Assembly (NCBI RefSeq): GCF_040371945.1
Contig: NZ_BAABWS010000003.1
Location: 124,001-188,000 of the forward strand
Direction of reading: 5' to 3'
Origin: Litorivita sp040371945
Lineage (GTDB): Bacteria; Pseudomonadota; Alphaproteobacteria; Rhodobacterales; Rhodobacteraceae
DNA length: 64,000 bases
The position numbers and the translations under genes are program-made. The notes under the pieces are model-generated. The model had not been told where the DNA came from, did not search any database, and was given only the letters and a program-made list of their open reading frames with translations. Positions 46,116-55,410 of the stretch are shown in pieces (within the stretch, counting starts at the first letter, position 1; every line of letters begins with the position of its first letter).

Positions 46116-47417
46116 TCAGCCGTTCTCGCGCAGCACCGCACCGGCCAGATAGAGCGATCCGCAGACCAAAATCCGTGCGTCGGGGCGATTCTGGGCAATC
46201 GATTCTATCGCTGCGGTAGAATCGGTTGCAATGCTGGCGGTGATACCGGCGCGGGTCGCGGCGGCGGCGGTCTCCTCGGCGCTCAAGGTCGCGGGCGCAT
46301 CGGGGATCGGCACGGCGGTGAGCGAGGCCACATGCGGCGCGAGCGGGGCCATATATCCGGTGACGTCCTTGGTGTTGAGCATACCGCAAATCAAATGCGT
46401 CTCGCGCGGCGGCAAGCTCGCCAGATGCGCGGCGATGGCCTTGCCCGCAGCGGGATTGTGCCCGCCGTCAAGCCAGACCTCGGCCTCGGGCGCGGCATCG
46501 CACAAGGGGCCGTGGGAGAGCCGCTGCATCCGCGCGGGCCAGAATACATCGCGCATCGCCGCCTCGGCCACCGCGTCAAAAGAGGCCCCCGCCAGATCGT
46601 TTTGCACCATGCGCAGCGCCGCAATCGCCGCGCCCGCGTTCTCAATCTGATGCGCGCCGGGCAGGGCGGGCAGAGGCAGGTCCAAAAGCCCGCGCTCGTC
46701 TTGATAGATCAAGCGCCCGCGCTCCTCGAAAGCATGCCAATGCTGCCCGTGGGCCATCAGCGGCGCGCCGAGCTTGGCCGCGCGGGCCTCGATCACCTCC
46801 ATCGCCTCCTCGGGCTGCGGGCCGACAACGCAGGGCACGCCGCGTTTGAGGATGCCCGCCTTTTCGCCCGCAATCTGCGCCAAAGTGGTGCCAAGGTATT
46901 GCTCGTGGTCGATGGAAATCGGGGTGATCACCGTCAGCGCGGGGCGGGCGACGACATTGGTCGAATCCACCCGCCCGCCAAGGCCGGTTTCGAGCAAAGT
47001 GTAATCGGCGGGGGTGCGGGCAAAGGCCAGCAGGGCGGCGCAGGTGGTGATCTCGAAAAACGTGATCTGCGCGCCGCCATTGGCCCTATCGCATTCATCG
47101 AGCAGCGCCGTCAGCGCCGCCTCGTCGATCAGATCCCCCGCCAAACGGATGCGTTCATGAAACCGCGCCAGATGCGGGCTGGTATAGGCATGGACCCGCT
47201 TGCCCGCCGCTTCCAACCCCGCGCGGATCATGGCTTGGGTCGATCCTTTGCCATTGGTCCCCGCCAGATGGATCACCGGCGGCAGCGCGTCTTGCGGATT
47301 GCCCAAGGCCTCCAAAAGCCGCCACATCCGGTCCAGCACCAGATCCATGACCTTGGGGTGCAGGGTCATCATCCGCTCCAGAATCGCGTCAGAGGGTTGC
47401 GCGGGTTCGGTCGTCAT
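46116..47417 (-). CDS. folC: Bifunctional folylpolyglutamate synthase/dihydrofolate synthase
   Basis: The 433-aa Mur-ligase-fold enzyme adds glutamate to dihydropteroate and to folates with ATP. The P-loop is in GTNGKGST (about 58) and the folate-loop region includes TSPHLARFHERI. The start at 47417 has GGAGA 9 nt upstream and its ATG overlaps the stop of the preceding gene (ATGA). accD, a small membrane gene and folC form an operon; accD-folC linkage is common in bacteria. Confidence 0.95.
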   Translation of the reverse strand: MTTEPAQPSDAILERMMTLHPKVMDLVLDRMWRLLEALGNPQDALPPVIHLAGTNGKGSTQAMIRAGLEAAGKRVHAYTSPHLARFHERIRLAGDLIDEAALTALLDECDRANGGAQITFFEITTCAALLAFARTPADYTLLETGLGGRVDSTNVVARPALTVITPISIDHEQYLGTTLAQIAGEKAGILKRGVPCVVGPQPEEAMEVIEARAAKLGAPLMAHGQHWHAFEERGRLIYQDERGLLDLPLPALPGAHQIENAGAAIAALRMVQNDLAGASFDAVAEAAMRDVFWPARMQRLSHGPLCDAAPEAEVWLDGGHNPAAGKAIAAHLASLPPRETHLICGMLNTKDVTGYMAPLAPHVASLTAVPIPDAPATLSAEETAAAATRAGITASIATDSTAAIESIAQNRPDARILVCGSLYLAGAVLRENG

Positions 47418-47833
47418 GTGGTCAATCTCCGGCTTTGCCAAAGGGCGAACAGCCCAAGGGTGACGTCATATGCGGCGCAAAACTGTGGCCACCAATGCGG
47501 CGCGCCAAAGGCCATGGACGGGCCGAACATGAGCGCCGCGTCGAAGGCTCCATGCGCAATCAGCCCAAAGGCCAACAGAGAAATGCCGCCGGAGCGGCCG
47601 CCGAGGACGCCGCGGTAGGCGCAGGCGCAAAACCCTGCCGCGATCAAAAGATGCAGCAGCAGTCCGAACAGCCCGCCATGGTCTACGGCGAAAACCGGAT
47701 AAAAAGCGGCGATGGCGCACAGCAGCACAGCGATCGCCGCGCCCAAGGCGCGCCGGTCCGATGCAATGCCACTGCGCAGCAATACGGCGGATGATCCGAT
47801 GCCCAGAAGCAGTCCCACAAGCGCGGCGAACAC
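47414..47833 (-). CDS. Small integral membrane protein of unknown function
   Basis: The 139-aa protein has about four to five hydrophobic helices; Trp and His near the C-terminus (GAPHWWPQFCAAYD) lie outside them. I do not recognise the family. It starts at a GTG 6 bp after the accD stop and overlaps folC by 4 bp, so it is translated between them. Confidence 0.8.
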   Translation of the reverse strand: MFAALVGLLLGIGSSAVLLRSGIASDRRALGAAIAVLLCAIAAFYPVFAVDHGGLFGLLLHLLIAAGFCACAYRGVLGGRSGGISLLAFGLIAHGAFDAALMFGPSMAFGAPHWWPQFCAAYDVTLGLFALWQSRRLTT

Positions 47834-47839
47834 CGAAGG

Positions 47840-48832
47840 TTAGCTTTTGGCAGGCGCGGCGGTCGAGACGCGGGTGCCTTGCGCGGGCTTGCCTGCGTTG
47901 TCGTCGCCTTTGGTCGGGGCCGCAGGGGCAGCGGCAGCCGCCTCTTCGGTGCTCGGCGCGGGCAATTCGCCCGAAATCGCGGGCGGCAGGCCCATGAGCA
48001 TGCGCAAGATGGTGACCAATTCGCCCTTCAATTCGGTGCGTTTCGTCACGCGGTCGAGCATCCCGTGATCAAGCAGGTATTCGGCGCGCTGGAAGCCTTC
48101 GGGCAGGGTCTCGCCGATGGTTTGCTCGATCACCCGCGGACCCGCAAAACAGATCAGCGCATTGGGTTCGGCGATATGCACATCGCCCAGCATCGCATAG
48201 GAGGCGGTCACGCCCCCCGTGGTCGGATGGGTCAGAACCACGATATAGGGCAGCCCCGCTTCCTTGAGCATCTGCACCGCCACTGTGGTGCGCGGCATCT
48301 GCATGAGCGACAAAATCCCCTCTTGCATCCGCGCGCCGCCCGCGGCGGAAAACAGAACCAAAGGCCGCTTGAGTTTGACCGCCTCTTCGGCGGCGGCAAT
48401 GATCGCATTGCCCACATACATGCCCATCGATCCGCCCATGAACGAAAAATCCTGTGCGATGGCGATGATCGGCGTGCGGCCGATTTCGCCCGCGCCGATT
48501 AACATCGCTTCATGCTCGCCGGTGCTCTTTTGCGCGGCTTTCATCCGGTCGGGGTATTTCTTTTGATCGCGAAAATGCAGCGGATCGGCGATGGGTTCGG
48601 GCACCGCGACCTCGGCAAAGATACCGCCATCAAACAGCGCCTCGAAACGCGCGCGCGGCGTGATGTGCATATGGTGGTCGCAATTGGTGCAAACGTTCTG
48701 GTTTTCGGTCAATTCGCGGTGAAACAGCATGGTGCCGCATTCATCGCATTTGCGCCAAAGATTTTCCGGCACCTCGCGGCGCGAAAAGATCGAGTTGATC
48801 CGCGGGCGGACGTAATTGCTAATCCAGTTCAT
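47840..48832 (-). CDS. accD: Acetyl-CoA carboxylase carboxyltransferase subunit beta
   Basis: The 330-aa subunit of the carboxyltransferase makes malonyl-CoA for fatty acid synthesis, with AccA. The four-cysteine zinc finger is CDECGTMLFHRELTENQ with CTNCD following (about 29-50). The FMGGSMG and FSAAGGARMQEG segments form the acyl-CoA site. The C-terminus carries an Ala/Pro/Thr-rich tail beyond the catalytic core. It is the first gene of an accD-orf-folC operon. Confidence 0.97.
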   Translation of the reverse strand: MNWISNYVRPRINSIFSRREVPENLWRKCDECGTMLFHRELTENQNVCTNCDHHMHITPRARFEALFDGGIFAEVAVPEPIADPLHFRDQKKYPDRMKAAQKSTGEHEAMLIGAGEIGRTPIIAIAQDFSFMGGSMGMYVGNAIIAAAEEAVKLKRPLVLFSAAGGARMQEGILSLMQMPRTTVAVQMLKEAGLPYIVVLTHPTTGGVTASYAMLGDVHIAEPNALICFAGPRVIEQTIGETLPEGFQRAEYLLDHGMLDRVTKRTELKGELVTILRMLMGLPPAISGELPAPSTEEAAAAAPAAPTKGDDNAGKPAQGTRVSTAAPAKS

Positions 48833-48971
48833 GCCGAAAGCACCCCATACTTCATACCGCGGCTGTGGCCCGTCGGGCCGCGCGAGGCAAATTGTCTCGC
48901 CTCAAATAAGCCCCCGCGCGCCGAATTGCAAACGGCGAAGCGGCGGGCGGCGGTGCAAATGCGCGCGCGGC

Positions 48972-49937
48972 TCACCGGCGCAAAGCCGCCCGCGCTGCGC
49001 CCCACATCAGCACGGTCATGAAAACCTCCATGCCGAGCGCGGGCGACAAAATCCAATCCGCCCCCGGCAGCATGTCGCCCATGTCCTCGCCGCCCGCATC
49101 CATGGCCTCGAACAGCATCAGGGCCAATCCCGAATCCGGCCCGCCCAATTCGCCAAAGAACAAGAATGCATAGGCGTTATTGGCCATGTGAAACCCGATG
49201 GCGGCCCCCAATGTGCCGGTGCGCGCGGTCAAATCCGACGCCGCCAGCCCGAAGAAAAACGCCCAGATCATATATTGCGCATTGCCGACGATCTCGCCGC
49301 CGCTGTCCCAATGGGCAGCGGCAAATAGCAGATTGGGCACGATCATCCATGCCAGCGGCGACGGCATGCGCGCGGCGATCTGGCTTTGCACATAGCCGCG
49401 GTAGAGAAGCTCCTCGGCCCCCGTTTGCAACAAGAGCCCCGCCAAAGAGAGCGGCAAAAGCGGCAGCCAAAGCGCCCACCGCATCTCGACCATTAACTCG
49501 AAGCTCCAATAGGGCGGCAGGCACTCGACCGCCAGAAACAACACAAGCAGCGCCGCAAACACCCGCACTCCGTGACCGGCCGCAAGGCGCAGCGGCCCGA
49601 TCATGCTGAGCAGGCTTCGCCCTTGCAAAATCCGCGCGGCCCATGCCGTCCACAGCGCCAAGGCGCCAAAGCTGGTAAATTGCAAAAGCAATCCCGGCGC
49701 AGTGTTGCCCATATAAAACGCCTCGCCCAGCACCGGAAAAAACCGGTCCAGCCCCGCCTCGATCAAAGACAGGGTGAACAGATAGAGCATCTCGATCGCA
49801 AAGATCCCAAGCGCCAGACGCTCCCACTGCGGGCGCGCCAAGGCGGGCAGGACCAAGGCCTCATGCGGGCCATAGGCGCGGCGGCGCGGGCGCGTGCCCG
49901 AGGGCGGCATGTCGGAAGGGTGCAAAGGCGCGCTCAC
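48972..49937 (-). CDS. CPBP-family intramembrane metalloprotease, copy 2
   Basis: The 321-aa inner-membrane protein has about eight helices. The CPBP (Abi) signature EELLYRG is near residue 183, followed by His in AAAHWD and the last His in FHMANN, as expected for glutamyl intramembrane peptidases. The start is taken as the GTG that overlaps the stop codon of the first copy by 4 bp; an ATG at 49910 is also possible. Substrate unknown. Confidence 0.88.
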   Translation of the reverse strand: MSAPLHPSDMPPSGTRPRRRAYGPHEALVLPALARPQWERLALGIFAIEMLYLFTLSLIEAGLDRFFPVLGEAFYMGNTAPGLLLQFTSFGALALWTAWAARILQGRSLLSMIGPLRLAAGHGVRVFAALLVLFLAVECLPPYWSFELMVEMRWALWLPLLPLSLAGLLLQTGAEELLYRGYVQSQIAARMPSPLAWMIVPNLLFAAAHWDSGGEIVGNAQYMIWAFFFGLAASDLTARTGTLGAAIGFHMANNAYAFLFFGELGGPDSGLALMLFEAMDAGGEDMGDMLPGADWILSPALGMEVFMTVLMWGAARAALRR

Positions 49938-50845
49938 CGGCGCAGCCCCACGCGCGCCGCCAGCCATGCGACCAAAATCACCGCAAGCTCCGCGACCATC
50001 AGCGGCAAGATTTGCTCCACATCGCTCAATCGCACCGGCACATGGTAGAGCGACAGGCCCGATAGGTCCTGTTGCATCGAGGCATAGACAAGCCCCATAT
50101 TATGGGTGAAATGCAGCGCGATTGCGGGGCCGAGCGAGCCGCTGCGCGCGGTCAGACCGGCGGTGATCAACCCGAAGATCGCCGCCCAAGCCACGATCAG
50201 ATAGGCCCCCGCCCCCGCGGCTCCGTCATAATGCAGCGCGCCGAAGGCCAAGGACGGCAGCACCATCCAGACCCAGCGCGAGGAAAACCGCGCGGCAAGC
50301 TGGCTTTGCAAGAAGCCGCGAAAGGCGATCTCTTCGGCGCTGACCTGTATGAGCACGCCCAAGACCGCAAAGGGCAAGAGCCGCGCCCATGTGCCCAAGG
50401 GCAGATCGCTGCGCACCAATTCCATCCCCTCGGGCATCGGCATCGCCATATAGAGCAGATAGACCGGCGCCACCCAAAGCAGTGCGCGCAGCCCTTGCTC
50501 CAAGGCCTGCGGGCCGATCAAGCTGCGCGGACCGCGTGCGTGTAGCAGCTTGGCGGCGATCACCACCCCGAGGCTCATGAAGCCGAAAAAATACAGCAGG
50601 CCCAGCATCTGCGCGGCACTTGTCGCCCCCGCCTCAAGAACGAATTGCGCGCCCGCAAAGACCAAGGCCAAGCCCCAAAGGAGGCCGCCGAGCATCATCA
50701 AAGCCGTGGCCAGACCCACGCTGGCCGCCAGCCGCCAAAGCTGCGCGCGTCCATAGGCGTCGTCGCTCATGAGGGCTTGGCGCGCATAGGGCGGCGCAAA
50801 GCTGCGCGGGGTCGAGGATCGCGGCGGGGCGGGGACATTTGTCAT
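49934..50845 (-). CDS. CPBP-family intramembrane metalloprotease, copy 1
   Basis: The 303-aa inner-membrane protein has about eight helices, the EEIAFRG signature, the later GALHYD His motif and LHFTHN. It is a tandem paralogue of the gene downstream, to which it is translationally coupled. No good ribosome binding site is visible before ATG 50845. CPBP proteins process membrane proteins in eukaryotes and act in bacteriocin immunity in Gram-positive bacteria; no bacteriocin gene is seen here. Confidence 0.87.
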   Translation of the reverse strand: MTNVPAPPRSSTPRSFAPPYARQALMSDDAYGRAQLWRLAASVGLATALMMLGGLLWGLALVFAGAQFVLEAGATSAAQMLGLLYFFGFMSLGVVIAAKLLHARGPRSLIGPQALEQGLRALLWVAPVYLLYMAMPMPEGMELVRSDLPLGTWARLLPFAVLGVLIQVSAEEIAFRGFLQSQLAARFSSRWVWMVLPSLAFGALHYDGAAGAGAYLIVAWAAIFGLITAGLTARSGSLGPAIALHFTHNMGLVYASMQQDLSGLSLYHVPVRLSDVEQILPLMVAELAVILVAWLAARVGLRR

Positions 50846-51065
50846 GGGCGTCACGCTATCCAATGCCCCGACCCCTCGCAATGGTCCGCCGCGCTTTTCC
50901 GCTTTGTGCACCTAACCCCGCCACAGGCCTGCGTCCGTCCGCGCCGCGGGCGCTGCGATCTGTGCGGCGCAAACCGCTTGTGCAGGCGGGATGCGTGATT
51001 TATTCGTCTGGCAACATAAAACTTACCGGCGCCGCCATAGACCCGCGCCGCAACGGGAGGCCGAC

Positions 51066-52793
51066 ATGACCCAGTTCGACAAATCCAAATTGCCCAGCCG
51101 CCACGTCACCGAAGGGCCGGAGCGCGCGCCGCACCGCTCCTACCTCTATGCGATGGGCCTGTCGGACACGGAAATCCACCAGCCTCTGGTCGGCGTCGCC
51201 ACCTGCTGGAACGAGGCCGCGCCCTGTAACATCGCGCTGAACCGCCAAGCCCAAGCCGTGAAAATGGGCGTCAAGGCGGCCGCAGGCACGCCGCGCGAGT
51301 TTACCACCATCACCGTCACCGACGGCATCGCCATGGGCCACGAGGGCATGCGCTCCTCGCTCGCCTCGCGCGAGGCCATTGCCGACACGGTGGAACTCAC
51401 CATGCGCGGCCATTGCTATGACGCGATCGTCGGCCTTGCGGGCTGCGACAAATCCCTGCCCGGTATGATGATGGCGATGGTGCGTCTCAACACGCCATCG
51501 GTGTTTATCTATGGCGGCTCGATCCTTCCGGGCCGGTTGAACGGCAAGGACGTGGTTGTCCAAGACGTGTTCGAGGCCGTGGGCCAGCACCAAGCGGGCA
51601 ATATGACCGATGCCGAGCTTGATATCCTCGAACGCGTGGCCTGCCCCTCGGCGGGGGCCTGCGGCGGGCAATATACCGCCAACACCATGGCCTGCGTCTC
51701 CGAAGCCATCGGCCTTGCGCTGATGAACTCCTCGGGCATGCCCGCGCCCTACGAGAGCCGCGACCAATATGGCGAAGCCTCGGGTGCGGCGGTGATGAAC
51801 CTGATCGCGAAAAACATCCGCGCCCGCGATATCGTCACCAAGGAATCCTTGATCAACGCCGCGCGCGTTGTGGCCTGCACGGGCGGGTCGACCAACGCGG
51901 GCCTGCACCTGCCCGCCATCGCCCATGAGGCAGGGATCGATTTCGACCTCTTCGATGTGTGCGACATCTTCCGCGACACGCCTTACTTTGTGAACCTCAA
52001 ACCAGGCGGTGAATATGTCGCCAAGGACCTGTTTGATGCGGGCGGCGTGCCTGTGGTCATTAAGGAGCTGGACAAAGCGGGGCTTATCTACCGCGATTGC
52101 ATCACCGCATCGGGCGAATCCATCGGCGATGAAATCGACAAAATTACCCGCGAAATCGACGGCAAGGTGATCCATTCGGTCGCCGCGCCCTTGTCGAAAA
52201 CCGGCGGCGTTGTCGGCCTCAAGGGCAACCTCGCCCCCGAAGGCGCGATCGTCAAAGTCGCGGGCATGGAAGCCCAGCACCAGCGTTTCGTCGGTCCCGC
52301 CCGCGTGTTCGAATGCGAAGAGGACGCCTTTGAAGCGGTGCAAAAGCGCGAATATAAAGAGGGCGAAGTCCTTGTGATCCGCAACGAGGGCCCCGCTGGC
52401 GGTCCGGGCATGCGCGAAATGCTCGCCACCACGGCGGCGCTGTCGGGGCAGGGCATGGGCAAGAAAGTCGCGCTCATCACCGATGGCCGTTTTTCGGGCG
52501 CAACCCGCGGCTTCTGCGTCGGCCACGTCGGCCCCGAGGCCGCCCATTGCGGCCCCATCGCGCTTATCAAGGATGGCGACATTATCACGCTTGATGCGAT
52601 CAAAGGCGAGATCAGCGTCGATCTGACGGACGAAGAGCTTGAAGCGCGCAAAGCCGATTGGAAAGGCCCGCGCGAGACGATCTACACCTCCGGCGCTTTG
52701 CAAAAATATGCCGCTTTGGTCGGCTCGACCCGTCTGGGCGCGGTCACGCACCCCGGTGCCAAGGCCGAGCGCCACATCTATATGGATCTGTAA
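51066..52793 (+). CDS. ilvD: Dihydroxy-acid dehydratase
   Basis: The 575-aa iron-sulfur enzyme dehydrates 2,3-dihydroxy acids to 2-keto acids in valine, leucine and isoleucine synthesis. Cluster ligand cysteines are in GCDKSLPGM and CPSAGACGGQYTANTMAC. The start at 51066 has GGGAGG 5 nt upstream. It is divergent from the CPBP genes; the 220-bp gap probably holds its promoter (TTGTGC near 50979 and TTATTC near 51000 are possible boxes). Confidence 0.97.
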   Translation: MTQFDKSKLPSRHVTEGPERAPHRSYLYAMGLSDTEIHQPLVGVATCWNEAAPCNIALNRQAQAVKMGVKAAAGTPREFTTITVTDGIAMGHEGMRSSLASREAIADTVELTMRGHCYDAIVGLAGCDKSLPGMMMAMVRLNTPSVFIYGGSILPGRLNGKDVVVQDVFEAVGQHQAGNMTDAELDILERVACPSAGACGGQYTANTMACVSEAIGLALMNSSGMPAPYESRDQYGEASGAAVMNLIAKNIRARDIVTKESLINAARVVACTGGSTNAGLHLPAIAHEAGIDFDLFDVCDIFRDTPYFVNLKPGGEYVAKDLFDAGGVPVVIKELDKAGLIYRDCITASGESIGDEIDKITREIDGKVIHSVAAPLSKTGGVVGLKGNLAPEGAIVKVAGMEAQHQRFVGPARVFECEEDAFEAVQKREYKEGEVLVIRNEGPAGGPGMREMLATTAALSGQGMGKKVALITDGRFSGATRGFCVGHVGPEAAHCGPIALIKDGDIITLDAIKGEISVDLTDEELEARKADWKGPRETIYTSGALQKYAALVGSTRLGAVTHPGAKAERHIYMDL

Positions 52794-52800
52794 GCGCGCG

Positions 52801-53730
52801 ATGCGTCGGATGTTGGGGCGGCTCGCCCCGCACACTTCGCAGACAACAAAAAGGCGCCCCGCAGGTCGCGGGCGCCTTCTTTGCGTTGCGGCGGGCTTGG
52901 CGCTCGCCATGCCGCTGTCGGGCTGCATCTCGCCCTTGGCCGGCGGGGCAGGCGGCGGCGTCAGCTTTGCCAGCCGCAGCGGCGACGACGCCTTTGATGC
53001 GCCCGCGCGCAAGGTGCGCGCCCGCGCCGACATCGTGCGCGGCGCGGTGGTGGTGCAGGGGCCAAAGGGCTATTGCATCGATGCCAAAAGCCTGACCTCG
53101 GGCGGGATCTCGGGCGGCTTTGCCTTGCTGGCCTCTTGCGAAAGCCTCTTGGGGCGGCCTGCCGAGTGGCCGGTTCTGCCCGCCGTGATGACGGTTACGG
53201 TCCTGCCCTATTCGCTCATACCCGTGCAGCCGCGCGCCCATGAAATGGCCGCCGCGCTTGCGCCGCACCGCGCGCTTGACCAGATCAACGGCGACGGATT
53301 GACCATCGTGCATCTGGCCACGGGCGGCGAAGGCCTCTCGCCCAAGGTCGATCCCAAACATTGGCGCGGGGCGATGGTGATCAACGGGCATATGATCGGC
53401 CTTGCGGTCTATGCGCCCAAGGGCAGCGATCTTTCGGGCAAGGATGGGCTGGACCTGCTCGGCAAGCTGGCCGAAACCCTGCGCGAGGCCAGCCCCGTTA
53501 AATCCGCCGCCGCCGTGCAGCGCGCGAAACCGCCTCTGCCTGCCGCCGCTGCGCCAACACCCGTGGCCGCGCAGCCCAAGCCCGAAACCACGGCCTCCGG
53601 CGTCCGGCGCCCGCCCCAATATCCTGCGGCCATGCAAACCACGCGCCCCGCCGCCGCGCAAAGCGGGACGGCAGATACACAGCCACGGGCAAAACGCATC
53701 AAAAAGCTGTTTCCGCGTTTGTTTCAATGA
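52801..53730 (+). CDS. Putative lipoprotein with Pro/Ala-rich C-terminus
   Basis: The 309-aa protein has a lipoprotein signal with lipobox LSGC (Cys about 42) after an unusually long, basic N-region. The central part (about 70-215) has a conserved-looking GYCIDAKSLTSGGISGGFALLASC with two Cys. The last 80 residues are Ala/Pro-rich and end in a basic tail (RAKRIKKLF). It begins 7 bp after ilvD stop; the ilvD-type terminator lies inside its first 30 codons, so the true start may be downstream. Function unknown. Confidence 0.75.
   Translation: MRRMLGRLAPHTSQTTKRRPAGRGRLLCVAAGLALAMPLSGCISPLAGGAGGGVSFASRSGDDAFDAPARKVRARADIVRGAVVVQGPKGYCIDAKSLTSGGISGGFALLASCESLLGRPAEWPVLPAVMTVTVLPYSLIPVQPRAHEMAAALAPHRALDQINGDGLTIVHLATGGEGLSPKVDPKHWRGAMVINGHMIGLAVYAPKGSDLSGKDGLDLLGKLAETLREASPVKSAAAVQRAKPPLPAAAAPTPVAAQPKPETTASGVRRPPQYPAAMQTTRPAAAQSGTADTQPRAKRIKKLFPRLFQ
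52851..52882 (+). terminator. Terminator-like hairpin after ilvD, inside the next reading frame
   Basis: A 9-bp stem (AAGGCGCCC / GGGCGCCTT) with a 10-nt loop and CTTT follows the ilvD stop by 57 bp. It falls within the N-terminal region of the lipoprotein gene if that starts at 52801. Confidence 0.6.
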
Positions 53731-53855
53731 CCTACTTTCGTTAATACGGAAACAGTCGGTAGGATTCTCGAAACAATATGCGGGTAAATCGGACCCGCAG
53801 GCTGCTCCAGTGGCGGGCCGCAGCGATCCGGCGCAGGGCAATGAGGCAAGGGGCG

Positions 53856-54668
53856 ATGAGCAAAAGCAAGGATAACAGCGGAGCGTCAGGCGTGCTGGAT
53901 GCGGGCAGCCTGTCCTTGCTCGACCGGCTGACCCACCGCCGCGCGTTGCGCCGTTGGGCGCGCTTTGCCCAAAACGCCGATACCGCCCCCTTGCACCGCC
54001 TGCGCGCACAGCGCGCCCGCGCCCGCGCGCTCAAGATCCACCTCGACAAATTGATCCACGTCGCCGAAAGCCGCCTCGCCTTGCCGATGATCGGCTCCAG
54101 CGCCTTTCAAAAGCCCCATGATGCCGATTGGTCATGGCGCCCCGAACTGTGGCGCGGCCCGCTTGCCTCGCCCGGCATGTCCTCGGTCCAAAGCAAATCC
54201 ATGCTGGGCGAGGAGGTCACGCTGTTCCATGATTGCGCGCTGTCCGAACTGACCCTGCGCCAGATGCGCAACCGCCGCGAGGAAGATCTCGCACCCTTCG
54301 GCTTGCGCATGGATGTTTTCAGCTTCGACGGCTCGTTCCTGTCGTTGGTCGTCGATCTGCCCGAAGCGGCCACGACCGGATTGCAAAAGCGCCATCTGGT
54401 GCGCCTTGATGTGATCGTCGAGATGGAAAAGCCGCTCGAGATTTTCGCTCGCCTCAACATCAAGAACGGCCCCAACACCGAACAGATGGTGCGCGAACTG
54501 GAGGTGGTGGACAAACATGCCACCGTCGAATTCGACCTCGCCTACACCCACCTCAATGAAAAGCGGATCGAGCGGGCTTGGGTTGATTTGATCTTCGAAG
54601 GGCCGGAAATGAACCAAGTCGTGCTGCGCGATGTGACCTTCTCGCGCCGCCCGCGCGCCGAACTTTGA
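53856..54668 (+). CDS. DUF6478-like protein
   Basis: The 270-aa soluble protein resembles a Rhodobacterales-specific family (DUF6478 by memory), with a basic N-terminal helix (LTHRRALRRWARFAQ) and a beta-rich C-terminal half (FGLRMDVFSFDGSFLSLVVDLPE). No catalytic motif seen. The start at 53856 has GAGG-A-type bases upstream; the longer frame is less likely. Confidence 0.72.
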   Translation: MSKSKDNSGASGVLDAGSLSLLDRLTHRRALRRWARFAQNADTAPLHRLRAQRARARALKIHLDKLIHVAESRLALPMIGSSAFQKPHDADWSWRPELWRGPLASPGMSSVQSKSMLGEEVTLFHDCALSELTLRQMRNRREEDLAPFGLRMDVFSFDGSFLSLVVDLPEAATTGLQKRHLVRLDVIVEMEKPLEIFARLNIKNGPNTEQMVRELEVVDKHATVEFDLAYTHLNEKRIERAWVDLIFEGPEMNQVVLRDVTFSRRPRAEL

Positions 54669-54730
54669 CCGCCCGCCGCACGCCGGCCCGTTACCATTGC
54701 CCGCCCAAGACCGCTTGAAGGAGCCCCGCG

Positions 54731-55108
54731 ATGACCTCTTTGACCCTCACCAAAACCCGCCTCTTCGAGGGCAAATGGGAAGGCATCATCACCACCGCAG
54801 GCGGCGAGAACCACCAACCCAAAATCGACGTGACCCATCTGGGCGAATCTTTGGCGGGGGTGACCTTGACCGAAGACCGCGACAAGGGTGAATGGCAATT
54901 GGTCATCCCGCTGCCGGTCAAATCCATCGGCGAGGGCGCGCATGTCTTCTTGATCCATGACGCGGAAACCGGCGAAACCCTCGAAAGCTTCTCGGTCATC
55001 GCGGGCGAGGCGATTGCCGACGACCTGCGCGCCGAGGTCGAATTGCTGCGCGAAGAGCTCGACATGCTCAAACGCGCCTTCCGGCGTCATTGCCTCGAAA
55101 CAATGTAA
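54731..55108 (+). CDS. Small conserved-looking protein of unknown function
   Basis: The 125-aa soluble protein is beta-rich at first (LFEGKWEGIITT ... HVFLIHDAETG) and ends in a charged coiled-coil helix (about 98-125, RAEVELLREELDMLKRAFRR). AAGGAG sits 8 nt before the ATG. It follows the DUF6478-like gene by 62 bp, possibly in one operon. I do not recognise the family. Confidence 0.78.
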   Translation: MTSLTLTKTRLFEGKWEGIITTAGGENHQPKIDVTHLGESLAGVTLTEDRDKGEWQLVIPLPVKSIGEGAHVFLIHDAETGETLESFSVIAGEAIADDLRAEVELLREELDMLKRAFRRHCLETM

Positions 55109-55410
55109 CGCCCCGCCCGCGCCCTGAGGCCGCGCCCCGCCGCCGTGCCCGGAGGCCCCGTTTTGCAGGTTCTCTAAATATCCCCGCCGGAGGCATCCTG
55201 CCCGAAAAAACGGGCGCCATGGCGACCAATTGCGCGCCGCGCCCGCGCCAAGCGCCTTGTCCATCGCACCCCGCGAAACATCTGTTTCCCTGTTTCCGTG
55301 CCATCAACGATCCGTGACAAAACCCCGATATTGTCCGCATCGCGCCCCAGTTGCGCCCCATTGTGCCGTCATATCTGCTCCAACAGATAAAAACGCAGAG
55401 GTAACGGGTA
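55109..55410. other. 302-bp intergenic region before the LysR gene
   Basis: It holds the second copy of the 19-bp interspersed element (55176-55194, inverted) and a GC-rich hairpin region right of it. The last 60 bp are less GC-rich (CATATCTGCTCCAACAG) and probably contain the LysR promoter. No gene seen. Confidence 0.6.
55176..55194 (-). repeat. Interspersed 19-bp element, copy 2 (inverted)
   Basis: Reverse complement of the element at 22358-22376, exact over all 19 bases; again intergenic. Confidence 0.6.

Noticed and set aside
49934..50845. Reading the CPBP pair as bacteriocin immunity
   Set aside because: No bacteriocin or leader-peptide gene is nearby; that role is established mainly in Gram-positive bacteria.
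51000..53033. Long minus-strand frame (677 codons) over ilvD
   Set aside because: Shadow of ilvD, which has cluster-binding motifs and a ribosome binding site.
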